Assembly (NCBI RefSeq): GCF_020509005.1
Contig: NC_063022.1
Location: forward strand, 2,728,001-2,792,000
Reading direction: 5' to 3'
Source of the DNA: Fulvia fulva
Lineage: Eukaryota > Ascomycota > Dothideomycetes > Mycosphaerellales > Mycosphaerellaceae
Length of the DNA stretch: 64,000 nucleotides
This document shows, in pieces, positions 1 through 12,642 of this stretch. The notes below the pieces were generated by a model. It saw only the letters and a list, made by a program, of their open reading frames with translations. It was not told the origin of the DNA and made no database searches. A program made the translations under genes and the position numbers. How positions within the stretch are numbered: the stretch's first letter is position 1; every line of letters begins with the position of its first letter.

Positions 1-1508
1 AATCGCTCAATGTGGCGCCAAGAAGGGAAGTATCGTCGCTCTGGGCGTGGTAGATGATCGACAGCTAGTACGTCGCGGAGCTCTCAATGCCAAGAATACA
101 CAAACTCCATATGGTATGCTAACATTGGCAAAAGTCTACGGAGACCGAAGCCCTCCACAGCCTCGCGGGAAGCAATCATTCTTGACGTTGCCTTGGCATA
201 TACAAAGATACAAACTCACAGCCAAGAAGAGTTGGAGCGAATGGTTCATATGCCAAAAGGAGGGAGTCTTGAGCATCTGACTCCACATCATCCTACTGCA
301 TCATCGTAGCAGATGCGACTATGCAGGGGTTGATACACGTGGGCGGCTGTGCACTAGATAACAAAGACTCTTGGCCGAACAAGACGACCAAGAGGCCGCA
401 AGGATTGATGCCAAGTCCAACATCTTGCTTTCTAAGTGCCAAGCGCTTTGTCCGGTCGGCGTTTAGTCAGGACTCAGGTGAGAAGTGCGATCGCGAGCTC
501 TGTTGATGGCGTGAGACAATGTTTCGTCTCGGCTCGGTATCTTCGTGCACAATTTGTCGGGTCTGATTACAATTGACATCGTAGCCAAGGCCGTTGTACT
601 GTGACTGTCTGGCCCGGCTGCACTGCTTTCGGGAGGACTCAATGGAGGATATGCCAAGGATGTTGGAATACTCGGGTTTTCACCAGATCAGGAACTCATT
701 GCCCGGACTCGAGCAATTGCTGAAAGGGGTTTTGCGAGACAATGAGATACTTGCCCATTGGCAATAGTGTTCCGTTGGTCCCTGATGTTGGCTACATCAA
801 GAACGATACGTACGAGAGAAACGACATGTGCATAGCAGGTCAATCAGTCTATCTCCGTAGGGCGCAGATGTTCCTATACGACAATGTACGAGGTAGTCGG
901 GTCGGTACGTAATCCATGATCCGAATCCGATCCTAGCAGACAGGTCGCACGCACGCACCGGAGAGACTTCAACAGCCTCGTCACGACATGCTACTGCTAT
1001 TCGAGAGACCAACAGACACCCCCTGGAGCGCGGAGTCGCCGACAAGCTATTCACGGTATCCACAGGTATCTGAAATCCCTGATCGTCGATCTAGATTAGT
1101 CCAGACCTCACACCGTACTGCATACACCGACACAATACCAGAGTCGCCGTACAGTCTTGTTACCAAGGATTGAGGTCGCCGGACTGGAGCCTTTCGCTGG
1201 CCGCAGTGCTCAAGTGCTCTTTGCGGGGCAGAGAGTCAGTCGCGCGACGAACGACGAACCTTGTGTTTATTCTCGAAGAAGTATCTTTCATGATACAGTG
1301 TGTGCTTGCCAAGAAAAGCGGCAGGTGTCAGCGGCACAGCGCTCTCTGCAGCCTTTCCGTTGTCGATGTTCGCCTCGCAAGTTAGGGGCTCGGACTTCAT
1401 ACGCGGCCTTGGCATTAGTAAACATGTGTGAGCCACAAATTGGGCACACTCGACAAGGGCGACGAGCCTGCGGCGAGGGGTGTTGAATCAAGGTTTCTGC
1501 AGCCCTGC
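1..1508. other. Gene-poor stretch, no confident gene
   Basis: No convincing gene is seen. A frame open from base 2 to a stop at 280 on the plus strand could be the tail of a gene that begins before the window, but its peptide shows no motif I recognise and it may be chance. The other open frames here are short, overlap each other on both strands and lack a Kozak-like start. Confidence 0.4.
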
Positions 1509-1510
1509 TA

Positions 1511-1682
1511 CACTCTCTCAATGCCTGTCATAGGAGACCAACACCCCAACATGGGTTATCGGCTCTTAACTTTGAGCTTGACCATGGGGTTTCCAAGTCA
1601 GCTATTGGTTCAATCATAAATCTCCAGCATTAGGCGGCTCTGGTTGGAATGTTGGTTTCCTACGACAGGCATTAAGACAGTG
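1511..1682. mobile_element. Tc1/mariner-like MITE with about 40-bp terminal inverted repeats
   Basis: Bases 1509-1550 and the reverse complement of 1643-1684 match at 36 of 42 positions, forming long imperfect terminal inverted repeats around a core of about 90 bp. The dinucleotide TA lies directly outside each end (1509-1510 and 1683-1684), the target duplication typical of Tc1/mariner elements. There is no room for a transposase, so this is a miniature non-autonomous copy. Five of the six mismatches between the arms are transitions, which fits RIP-like or deamination decay. Family assignment rests only on the TA duplication. Confidence 0.7.
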
Positions 1683-1879
1683 TAAATCATAAACTCAGTA
1701 GGGACTCCCAGCTTAGAACGACAGCGTTCTGACAAGCCTCTGAGGATTTGACATCAAACGGCGCAACGTCAAATCCTATTCATGGCATAGCCTGAGCGAG
1801 CGAGCGACAACCAGTTGTTGTTCAAGTTGGCGTTTGATCGTCGCAATTGCCAAATTTCGACTTTCGAGGCTGTGACGAG

Positions 1880-2311
1880 CAGGGCGGAGCTGGTGGGTAC
1901 GAATAACGTTAATCGCACGCGTATTCGCGCGTGCGATGCTAAGCCTATAGTTTAGTATAGCAATAGCACCTATTTTCGTATACCGATAGACTATAGTTGC
2001 ACGATAGAATCGACGGTAATAACAACTACGAAGGGTCGGTACCTACTTACGGCGTTATACTACGTATAGAAAGGTATCGTAGATTACTACCGTATCGATA
2101 GCTTACTTATAACGTCGTCGCCGCCTTCCGGAAATATCTTATAGCCTTAGGAAGGAAGTCTAACAAGGCCCTCCCCCTCGAGGAGCAGATATCTACGCCT
2201 GTCGGACTACCTTCGGCCGATATCGATGTCTGCGAAGAGGGTTAATCGCACGAATTTTGCGAGCGAAGAACGTTCGTCGCGATAGTCGCATTATCGCATC
2301 GCTCCGCCCTG
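1880..2311. mobile_element. hAT-like MITE with 8-bp target-site duplication, RIP-like composition
   Basis: An 11-bp perfect terminal inverted repeat, CAGGGCGGAGC at 1880-1890 and its complement at 2301-2311, is bounded on both sides by the 8-bp direct repeat GTGACGAG (1872-1879 and 2312-2319). Ends starting CAGGG with an 8-bp duplication are the hallmark of hAT transposons. A 12-bp subterminal direct repeat (GTTAATCGCACG at 1908-1919 and 2241-2252) and a 10-bp-stem hairpin (1912-1921 with 1928-1937) lie inside. The interior is rich in TA and CG but poor in CA/TG, as expected after CpA to TpA mutation. It is 432 bp long with no coding capacity. Confidence 0.82.
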
Positions 2312-2319
2312 GTGACGAG

Positions 2320-5300
2320 CTCCAGCTCATTTCGCCATGACATTGCTCCGACAGCTGAAATACGAGATTGACATTCCGGAAGGACTGCTCTCCTCAAGCA
2401 AAATACCCTTGCATCTGCGTTGCAGATCTGTGGAGCTTACGTCCGTAAGGCTGTGCGATGTTTTGTAGCGACCATCGGGTCGGTCCTGTCCGCACACCAT
2501 GTTGGGAGTCGAGGGAGTCCTGAGAGGCTGAGTGTAAAACTCTAGGTCAAAAGGAACGCTCCTTAAGAGAGCTGAGTAGTCTGGTTATATATAGTTTCAC
2601 ACTGAGACATCTCTTTGACATGGATGTTTTGAGTTCTTCACGGCAGGCTGGACTGCTGTTGTACGTGCGCAGGCATGGTCATGGTTCAGGCGGAGAGATT
2701 ATCTCTCCGACTGGTCAAGGGAGAAGTTGGCAGTCGTGGGTCTTGCTCAGGAACAGCGTGCTACCCGGTTCCGAAGCCTTGCACAACGTGGGCGATCACC
2801 ATTTTCGCACGTGGCTTGCATGTTCCAGTTGCGTGCTCAGGCGCTCGCAAAGATGAAACGTGATGCCCACCTTCTGTCGGATAGCAGTGGTCCTGACGTG
2901 GATGACTGCGTTACAGGTGTGAGCAAAGGCATTTGTGTGGCCTGATGCACCTTCTTGACAGCCTTCCAGACGTCGTACGAACGGCACCAGTGGTTTCAGA
3001 ATAGTAACGTCTCTCACCCTTTCTTGCAACTTGCACGGTTGCGCTGAAATGTGGGAATTAGGTTAACGGCAACATAAACATCGCAAGAAGGGGGCATTGT
3101 GCAAGCCAAACGCAGTCGGTTCAGTGTATCCCATGCAAGCCGAGTGATGACACATCCTCGCCAGCACTACACGGAGTCCCTGCATTTGTTGAGCAGGCAG
3201 CTTTCGGGGAGCACCCGCGCATCCAACGAGGTTGCTACACCTCGTTTCACTAGGGGGTAGCCTGTTGGCAAGTACCGATCGATCGGGTCGAGCCTGAGCA
3301 GGTTTCAAGAATAGGAACATACCGTGGACACACCTGCACTTCCTGGCGCCAACGTGGCCAAGATCTCCGACAATTTCATCGCTCTGATCGAAGACGTCCT
3401 GTAACATAGGCACGACCATGCTGCCATGCGACGAGCACCATGTTGGTGACGTCTGATGCTTGAGGGTCAGACATAATAATATCTCGAGCGCACTGAGCAC
3501 GGACAAGCAGCGGGTCGAGACCAGCGAGGCTGGCCAAGACAATGCGTCTCGATGCCTCTGATCAGGGCAATGCTCAGACCTCCAGACGTTGTGTGTAGTA
3601 TGCTCCGAATGTGCGAATAACTGCGCCCGACTCCCGTGCGTCTGCGACAAATGGTGTCTTCGCTGGGAGGCGCTACGTTGCTAGCATGTTTGAATGCAGA
3701 TGACTTTGCCAAACGACTGCTTAGTAACCAAGCAGCTGCCGATCACTATCGTACTGTAGTGCTGAACTCTGCCATGTCTAGCCAAACGGTGGTCCTATCC
3801 GAGCAGTGCGAGCACAGTGGTTAGCGGTATGCTGAAGGGCGGTCAAGCTAAGAGTCGGGCATAATGACTGCCTCTAATCACCGTAGTATTCAGGTACGCG
3901 GGCTCTATACATCTGCTGTCAAAGCTCCGTAGAGCGGTGAAGCGTTGGTTAGAGATGGCTGGTGTCTGCCATCATAGCGGCCATTGCAGCACGACGGGCA
4001 AGAGATGCTGTGCAGCACAGCTTGTAAGTCGAGTGTCTTTGAAGTTCACGCTGCAGTCATTCTCAGCCAAGCTCTCGTTTGGTCAGACTGCTTCGAGTAT
4101 GTGTGAAGGTGACCATGCAGCATCATGAAAATTGCTGACTGTCGTCTAAGGTTAGGGCGCCTTCAGCATGGACATGGAGCAGGCGGCCCGTTATCGGTAG
4201 TCGGTTCGACGGTGAATATCAGTATTAGGATTGCTTCTCTCCAAGAAAATCATGGTGATTGCCGTGTGTAAGATAGAGCCCAAGTTGCAGCGGTAGAGTC
4301 CAGCTCGTAAGCAGGAAAAGTACTTCAATCTCGTCGAAAGTTATCATGCCGTGATCTCAAACCTCGTCGACCGGAGTAATGTAAGACGACAAAGCCTTTT
4401 GGGCTCGCAATGAAAACTCCGCCTGCGCTCACAGAAGGTCGGGAGCAAGACGTGCTTTCGATACCGAGGGCGCGCACCCCGAATCTTGCAATCACGCCAG
4501 TGCGATCAGTTGCGATGAGGACACCTGCGGTTCGCATCGACCACCTTCCCGTCAATGATGATGATGGTGATGATGATGATGATGATGATGATGATCAAGT
4601 CGCCAGGAAATCCAAACGGCCTCATCACGAATCCGAGTTCCATTGACCAGGGAGCGTGTTTCGGACGTATGTGCAAGGTTCGTGCGGCAGGACCCTCGTT
4701 CGCTGCGGCGAGTCGATCACCAGGTTTCGCTCCACAGTCGGTACTTGGCCGTGGAGCCACGCGATCTTTGCTCCCGGGGTGATGAGTAGATGTCGGGCGT
4801 CATGTAATCACGACAAAGCAGCAGGCCAGGCTGCGGACGTACAGTGTCTTGGTGCTCCGGTCTAGGGCTGAATGGTGTGCCCGTTGTCCGAACATGGCCT
4901 CTGAGCAACAAGCAGGAAGTATGTAGTGTGCTGCGTACCGCGGTGCCAGCCTGCCAGGAAATTGACGAGACCAGGAAGGTAGGGTGCTCATGACGGTTTT
5001 AGCATACACTGGCATTTGTCTGAGCTTGGGAAGTTCCGTAACAGATGCCAGCAGAGTGGCTGGCTGTTCGTGTTGTGTGGTTTCGGGGACGACGTTGGCA
5101 AGCGATGCGCAGGCTGGTGGATGCTTCGCAGGCGTATAGTGTACTGCTTAGTACATGTAGTGTATTCTGCACAGCCTGGCACGATGATGCCTCAGACAGC
5201 CAGTGAGAGGGAGGAGCTGCACGCAAGAGGCAGGATCTGCGCCTCACGCACGCAACGTGAGCACATGCACGCACATGGCGCCCAGCCTTGGTCGTGAAGT

Positions 5301-6289
5301 GCCGACCGGCCGAGCGAGGACGATGCCCTACCGGAGTGAAGTACTGTACATGTAATCAGAGGCTTGGGAGGGTCATCATGCCATTGGTGTGTACATGCAT
5401 GTTACGCGATGGACGATTGAACGAGCGCAGGGTGGAGGAAGGCATGTTTTCATTCATCACCCGCAGCGAGATTGTGCAGAGCCCACTGCCCGGGCGTTCA
5501 TAACCCGAATTGATATTCACCGCATAAAGACGCGCCCCGGAGCTCGGATACTGCGAGACCACCGTCACCCCCGAGTCTCATCAGCAAGACGCTCGTGACA
5601 TGCATGTGAGTGATTACTCATGCTCTCGGCACGACCTGCACCCATCTTGCCTTGGTCAGCACCCAGCACACCCAGCACCGCTGCACCACGCGCCCACGCT
5701 GCCGTCCACTGGCCAAGCGGCCCACTCGAGCAAGTTGAGCCACTCGAGGGATAGCCTTTCTTAGCCCACTGCACCGTGCACGCCTGTCTTAGACTCTTAG
5801 GCTGTCCTGAGGTCCGAGGAGTGTAGTAGGGTTTTGCTTGCATCACTAGTCGCTACATGGCTACATGGCCACATGCCTGCTGCCGCGCCATGGCCCAAGA
5901 GCCGCAACCGCCGACCGGATTGCTTGATTATCCCTGCGGCACTTGCCACTTATGTCGTCGACGGCTCGAGTGCAGAAGGCTCTCCGTCTGCTGAGCGTGT
6001 GCACAATTGCTGGGCTCGCATGCTAGGATTGCCCCATCACTACGTACCGACTAGGGGTAGTAGGCTGTCTGACTCCGCGGTCTGATTGCGCTGTCCATGC
6101 GTTCCATTGACCAAGCTCTAAGCCGTCTATATCATATCCAGCTCCTCTCCGACACCCACAGCTGTGTGTATCCAGTCCGCGCAACTCGCTCCCGGCCCCC
6201 GACCTCTATTGATCAGCGATCCACTATCTGATTCGCATTGGTGACTGCTCTGCGATCGACCTCCACACATAACAAAACGTTGGCCCCCC
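2320..6289. other. Long intergenic/upstream region, no gene supported
   Basis: About 4 kb without a supportable gene. Many open frames of 60-195 codons occur on both strands but none has an ATG in good context, a recognisable domain or spliced continuation. The longest (195 codons, minus strand, 3063-3650) begins with TTG, not ATG. The right part is the upstream region of the Zn2Cys6 regulator at 6290; long promoters are common for fungal developmental regulators, which is inference here. Confidence 0.5.
4555..4595. repeat. ATG/GAT trinucleotide microsatellite
   Basis: A near-perfect run of the trinucleotide ATG (also readable as GAT/TGA) covers about 13 units, with one GGT interruption near 4565. 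It lies in non-coding DNA and is a likely length-polymorphic marker. Confidence 0.9.
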
Positions 6290-7445
6290 ATGTCGCACCA
6301 CAGAGGGCAGCTTCACTGCCTTAACAACGCTGCTGGCTCATATCACTCTCATACTATGACGCCGCACTCAAGCCACTCACCTGTCAACAAGATGGCACAA
6401 CCTCAGAGAACTTCTTCTCAGGACTCGACATCCGATGGTATCAGGAAACGCGTCTGCAAGGCCTGTGATCGATGTCGATTGAAGAAGAGCAAGTGTGATG
6501 GTTCCAACCCGTGCTCTCGATGCAAAGCAGACAACGCCATCTGCGTGTTTGGGTAAGCTCGACAGACTGTCCAGTGGCGCTCCGTACTAATCACATCTTA
6601 GCGAGCGCAAGAAGTCCCATGACAAGATCTACCCCAAAGGCTACGTCGAGATGCTTGAGCAACAACAAGCACAGCTAGTCACTGGCCTGCAAGAAATGTA
6701 CAAGCGACTTCGAACCACAGAGGTCTGGGAAGGCGAAGCACTCAGCGAGACCAATGGCGCTCCTCTTACCCACGACATTCTCGCCGCACTCGGCCTATTA
6801 GAACAAAAGCACGACGGCAGCGGCGAGCTCGAAACGTTTGAAGACGACTGCGAAAGCCTCCAAAGCCGCCTGATCGCTCAAGGTGCCGGTCTCACGCAAC
6901 GAAGAGGATCCTTCAGCTCTGAGTCGGAACACAGCCAGCATGGCCACGCTCGATCCATCTCTCGTAGCACACCCTCCATGTCGAAGCCACAGACCTTCAA
7001 GCAGGAGGGCCTGTACCACAGCGCACCGCCTTCGCCACCACAAGGCAGCCCAGCTCCAATCCCAGCTCCCAGGCAACAAAGGCAATCCTTCCCCGCCGCT
7101 CAACCATCGCCACTACAACAAAATTCTCCACTATCGAACACTCCACAATTCTACCAAGATGACTGGTACTCCGCAACAAGCAGACCCGAACTGACGATGC
7201 GATGCGGTTACGCCATGCAAACGCCCGAGCTGGAGCACAATTTCGGCCACATGCAAGACATGACGGGTGGTTTCGCCAGCTGGGACACCACACCGGGACA
7301 ATTCGACCTGAACATGGCAGAACTCTCCGCACCTGCGTACCCTCACGGTCTTCCCAACCCATGGGCAAATGTACCAAAGCAATACGCCATGGACATCGAC
7401 CCAATGGACGCAGACTTTGCTCAGTTCATTCAAGTGGTGACATGA
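6290..7445 (+). CDS. Zn(II)2Cys6 transcription factor
   Basis: Fungal-type nuclear DNA-binding regulator. Two exons, 6290-6552 and 6602-7445, are joined across a 49-bp intron (donor GTAAGC, branch TACTAAT, acceptor TTAG), giving 368 residues. The binuclear zinc cluster is complete, C59-x2-C62-x6-C69-x5-C75-x2-C78-x6-C85, preceded by basic residues and followed by a linker and a short coiled-coil stretch (EMLEQQQAQL region) that would serve dimerisation. The remainder is rich in Ser, Pro and Gln and looks disordered; no fungal-specific middle homology domain is visible, so it is short for the class. The intron falls just after the last cysteine. The sequence style resembles developmental regulators such as the Fluffy group, but I cannot confirm that. 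Translation could also begin at Met23 or Met35. Confidence 0.88.
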
Positions 7446-8588
7446 GGAGGACATCCAACGAGGTTCCAGGCGTTTCCGATTTTGATGGGTACTGTTCTGT
7501 AGCTACAGCTACCCCTCTCGAAGTTCTTCTGAGCTTGTTCATGATACCCCGACTCGACGAGTGAGTCCTGAAAAGTATGGTCGGTCCAGGTTGATCGCGT
7601 ACCCGTACCGGAGAAGAGAGACAGTGTTGTCTTGTAATGGATGTGGTTTATTGGATACGTTTCTGCTGCGCTTTGGCGATGGAGTTGGATGAAAACTCTC
7701 CGGGAGTCCAAAATAGATGGGATGGTCTTTGTCAGACCTTGCCAGTCGGCAGAACTGGGAAGGGATGGTCTGTCAGTATGTTCGAGTATATCCCATCTTC
7801 ATGCATAAAGATGCATTCTCATCATGTCTCGCTCTTGCTCGTGTTTCAGTTCTCCACCGATAGTATTGTGGTTCATCGAAGACAGTCTTGAAGTCGGTAC
7901 ACAGCTTCGACCAATGTGAGAGACCAGTGGCACAGCTGCTCAGCGTGACCGCCAGTCTCAGTCCAAGACAGGACATTATCGAGGACATGACGACGCATCT
8001 CGCTGGAGCCATCCTCAGTCGAGCACGTTGAGAGCGAGTACAGGGTCGTGCTGTCCTCGCGAGGACATTCTCTGCTGTATCCTGTCGAGCACAGCTAATC
8101 AGCAGTCGTCGTAAGAGGGGTAGAATAGAGTATGTGTGTCGTCCGTGGCGCTGGGAAATGGTGATGTCGTTGAAAGAAACGTTTCTGACTTGTCACTGGT
8201 TGTCAGTAGCGGTTCCCAAGAACCAGACTTCATTGCATACAATATATGCCAAGACTCTGCTCCCATGGCTTCACTCCTCACATCAACACACCATGTCGTT
8301 TTCTCGCCATTTTGTCCACTTCACTTTCGACTTGAAATGTCATTGTTGTGCATCAAGACTGAAGTGAAGGGCATTTCCACGCAAAATCACGACATGTGGT
8401 GTCATTAGGCTAAATGTCGCCGCTCGTGGAGCATCAAACACCGGCTCCACCATGACCAGGTCATAGGTAACCTCTACAGACCACGTTGGCTGTGCTTCTC
8501 GAGACCCCATCTCTCAATTGAAGAGCTACTCAGTAAGGACGCAATCTCTGGTTCCTTTTCTCAATCAATATTGCTTACAACACGAACC
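7446..8588. other. Intergenic, nothing recognised
   Basis: About 1.1 kb between the regulator and the epimerase. It should hold the 3' UTR of the former and the promoter of the latter; no repeat, RNA gene or coding signal was recognised. Confidence 0.5.
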
Positions 8589-9646
8589 ATGGCTGAATCA
8601 AAGTTCTCTGACGCGTTCACTTTCCTACCACAAGGTGCAATCATACAGGAGTTCCGAGTCGGCGGTCGAAACATCGTGCTGGGCTTCCCAGAGGCTCAGG
8701 GCTACAAGGGCAAAACACCATACTTCGGCGAGAACATCGGTCGATATGCGAACAGGATCTCAGGCGCGAAGATCAACAGCTTGAATGGCAAGAGCTACGA
8801 TTTGACAGCGAACAACGGACCCAATACACTGCATGGCGGCGTTCACGGCTGGGGCAAGAAGGATTTCGAGGGCCCAACGCCCGTCAATCGCAGTGGGAGA
8901 GAAGCGGTGGCTTTCAAATACTTGAGTAAAGATGGCGAAGAAGGCTTCCCAGGAACAGTGGAGCTTCGCTTATGGTACATTGCCTACGTCGACAAGAGCG
9001 AGGGCAAGGAGAAGACCGCGTTGGAAATCGAGTACGAGGCAGCGCTGGTTGGCGACGAGGTCGAGGAGACAGCGGTCAGCTTGACAAATCACAGGTACAG
9101 CAAGACCTCCCTTCTGGGACATGCCTCACGCTGACTGTGTCCAGCTACTTCAACATCTCAGATGGAGCCACGATTGAGGGCACCAGAGTGAAGTTGCCCT
9201 CGAACTTACATCAAGTGACCGATGAGCACAGCATTCCTACTGGCGAGATCAAGTCATTCCCTGGCATTCCTGCGAACGAGGAGTTTGTGCTTGGAGCTAC
9301 AGAGCCAGATCCAGACCACTGTTTCATCGTTAACGCCGATCCTGCCAGCATACCACTGGACACGCGAAAGAGTCCTTTGAACAAGCTGATCGAGCTGTAC
9401 CACCCGAACACCAGTATCCACTTCGAGGCTCTCAGCACAGAGCCAGCTTTCCAGTTCTACGCCGGGCGCTTCATCGACGTTCCAGCACACGACGGCGCAC
9501 CAGCTCGAGGAAAGCGCAGTGGACTGTGCATTGAAGCCTCGAGATATGTGAACGCCATCAACAACGACGAGTGGAGACAACAAGTCGTCCTGAAGAAGGG
9601 CCAGACCTACGGCAGTAAGACCGTCTACAGGGCTTGGGTCGAGTAA
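8589..9646 (+). CDS. Aldose 1-epimerase (galactose mutarotase)
   Basis: Interconverts the alpha and beta anomers of aldoses such as galactose and glucose, feeding the Leloir pathway; probably cytosolic, as no signal peptide is seen. Exons 8589-9094 and 9145-9646 are separated by a 50-bp intron (donor GTACAG, acceptor CCAG), giving 335 residues, the usual length. Family landmarks are present: the FGENIGRYANRI segment near the N terminus, NTLHGG with a conserved His, NHSYFNI restored across the splice junction (catalytic His), the DPDHCF segment and the CIEASRYVNAIN segment with the catalytic Glu. The start at 8589 has a strong ACCATGG context. It has no functional link with its neighbours. Confidence 0.93.
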
Positions 9647-12642
9647 TCTCGATGATGCCCTACACTCAGGAGGAAGGCAGGTAGTAGACACATCATCAAC
9701 AAACAGCAACTGTCGTCCACTCACAGAATACCAACATCAAGCACCCTGATCCCAGCTGACAATCCTCAAGCCACGGTTCGTAAGCGCGTCCTGCAGCATG
9801 TGGCTTGCATCCAACCCCAACCATCCACGGCGCACGAACCGCCACTTCTGCTGGTCCTTGACTCCTTTGCGAGCGCGAAGCTGACCTCAAATCAATCTTC
9901 CTTTCCATTGTTGATGCATTCCTTGAGGATCGCTCGCATATCGCTTACAAGCTGACAGGATCTAGAAGGATTCAAGGCACAGTGACAAGTCGCGCCGATC
10001 ACCAAGCAGGCACGCGAAGGGCACCAGCCCGGCCAGACTCGCTGGCCCCACTGCAGTGTATCGCACCATACAGGGCGCGGGATCGACAACTCGCCGATTC
10101 TGCGACTTGCGAATACAGATGGACGTCATCGCGAACCCGACATCGCAGTATCAGATGTCGAAGACGTGAATCCTTTGTCATTGTTGACAAAATACCCGCA
10201 CGTTGACTGCCGGAAGACGCGCTGCAAGCAGGCATAGTTGCGAAAGTTCTGTGGGTCTCACAATTCTGTTTTACAGCACTCTCAGCTTGTTGATGACAGG
10301 ACGCGGCGCCTCCTGCAGCCACGTGCGAATACCATGGTCGTAATAGAGTTTCTGCACTCCTCTGCAGCTCTGCTGAAGAGTCGAGTAGTGTTGACAGCTC
10401 TTAATAAATTGGGCGGGCGCCATGAAATGGCGTTGCGGGTACTGTACCATTTGGCGGTGATTTGAGGAACGTTTGCTAGAAGATGCACATGTTCGCTCGC
10501 ACTGGCGGTGACGATTCGCATCATTTGTCTTAGACGGGACGAATAACTCGAGAATGGATCAGTGATCGTCTTTCGCGAGGGACGTCGTCTGGACTGCAAC
10601 AAGTGCGTTAAACGATCATGGTACGTCCAAAGCCCGCTTCTCGGCATGATCTTCCATGCTTGGTTACTACGCAGTTTGTGAAATTACTGAGTTTACATGG
10701 CATCACAACGGATTCTTGTTGCTTTACACCTCGTGCGAAATGGAGTTCGGTAGTCGCTGGCCGACCACGAAATTTGAATTGGCAAAGGTGCCCTGCTGAA
10801 CGAACTGTTCCTCGCAGACAAGCCAACCAGGCGGCTGGGTTTCCCAGCACCAACACTAGAAGCTCGGACTTATCAGTCTCGTGCAGAGAATATTCTGTGC
10901 ATAAGCGTGGAGCACGGCCTTATGCCTGTCAACTGTCACTCCAATACCCAGCTCCGGAAGAGATCGCCCAATGCCTCGAAGCACGATGGCAAACTCCGCA
11001 TGGGCTAAAGACATGATTTACTCCTTCCGTTGGCGCTCGCAGAAGCTCAACAGCTACAAGCAAGCCTACGAGCCTCATCAGGGACGCGAAGAATTGTCCA
11101 ATAGAGCATATCTAAAGTATGACGTACAATCAACAACTACTTTCCGCGGCCTCAGCACACGACCTCGAATGAAGTGTTGCTTGCTCGTTGCGGCTAGTCA
11201 ATCTTGTCGGGTCGAAGGCTTGTTTGCGGCAAACCTCAAGCCACATCTCGATTGTTCGCTGTTCGGCCGAGATAAGACATCGCAGTGACATCCTCTGGCT
11301 TCGGGATGGCGTGCGGGAGCTTCTCATGGAGTCGGCGCCGGTTGATGGGTCGACCACGCCATATGCAAGAAGGGAGATATGGGAGCGTACGTCCGTATGC
11401 TGTACTTTGTTGGGTACAAGCCTTCTCGAGCAGAAGTTTGCGATACAGATCACACTAGTGCCGGCAATGGTTACGCTTCGAGATGCGATCCGTTGCCGTG
11501 TGTACCGAATGCGGCTGTGGTGCATATCTTAAAGGAGATCGTGGAAGATGTTCAGCAACTCAACGCGAGCCTGCCTTCGGCGATAGGGACTAGGGATAAT
11601 CTATGGAGGCAGCGGTCTGGTGTTATCAGGGGAAGTTCCAGATGACGAGATCAGCCCTAACCCTAAGCAGTCAAGGCAAGATCGATGTCGTCGTCGTCGT
11701 CTGCGAGGTGTATGTAGCGTGTTGTCGAAATGACTAAGTCTGATATTGACCGCTAGCAGATTTCGTTATGTCGACCGACCAAGGACTTCACCCGTTTCTC
11801 TACGAACTCCGTCATACTCACGTCCATCAGTCGCATCTAACCAGCGATTCCACTTCCCACTTCACCTCGACATGAACTTCACAAATCCATCAAATCGTGT
11901 GACCTCAAGTACCAATCCTGGCTCGCATGCGCACGAAAGCTGGGCATCTCCAACCATCGGCCATCGGATTCACCATCGATGCACTATTGATCCACGGCAT
12001 CTTCCATCAACCACAAGTTGGTAGAGAGGAAGTGAGGAAGACGCTGCTGCGCTTTGGACGGACTTGGACTTAGACCCGTCCAATAGCAACTACATAGGCC
12101 CGCGGTCGAGTTTTTGTGCGGAACGTCGGCCACGGCATCTCGAATTTGCCGAGCACAGGTTTGCACAAAATCAATGCCAAGAGATTTTAAAGCTTTGTGG
12201 AAGGACGGGCAGACCGATAGTCTTTTGTCTTGTTTGGCCTTTCTGGTGTGATGTGTGATGCGGTGTGCTGTTGTGGGTGATGTGTGGCTGCATAAGTTGA
12301 GCGCCGCGTGGATAGTGGACTCTCGTCTGCCACGTGGGAAAGGGCATCTGGTTTGACGATGACTTGCATGGCCGCGGATACTGCGAGAGAGTGGTGGTAA
12401 AGAGCATACCGTTGCGGTGTGCGGTTCAGGCTCTAAAACGACGCGCACATGAGGTTGCATATCTCGAAGGAGACTGGGGCACGTCGAGAAATGTCTGAAG
12501 CACGGGCTGGATGTGTGGCGCAAATAGTGCTGGTGGTTGATGTTGTGTGTCTATATTGTTGATGTGAATCTAAGGTATGCCTCTTGACTGCCCGACTATG
12601 TACAGGCAACTAGGCCGACAACCCGGGTCCAGGAAGGACTTA
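9647..12642. other. 3-kb intergenic stretch, nothing recognised
   Basis: Between the epimerase and the convergent FAD oxidoreductase. Open frames up to about 180 codons occur but overlap on both strands without coherent start, splice or domain signals. Two copies of CCCTAA at about 11654-11665 and a short CGT run near 11687 were noted. No tRNA-like B box was found. Confidence 0.45.

Noticed and set aside
3063..3650. 195-codon minus-strand open frame
   Set aside because: Starts with TTG rather than ATG, overlaps other open frames, has no domain or splice support and a composition unlike the real genes of the window.
11650..11670. Telomere-like CCCTAACCCTAA
   Set aside because: Only two units, within ordinary sequence flanked by genes; consistent with chance or an interstitial remnant, not a chromosome end.
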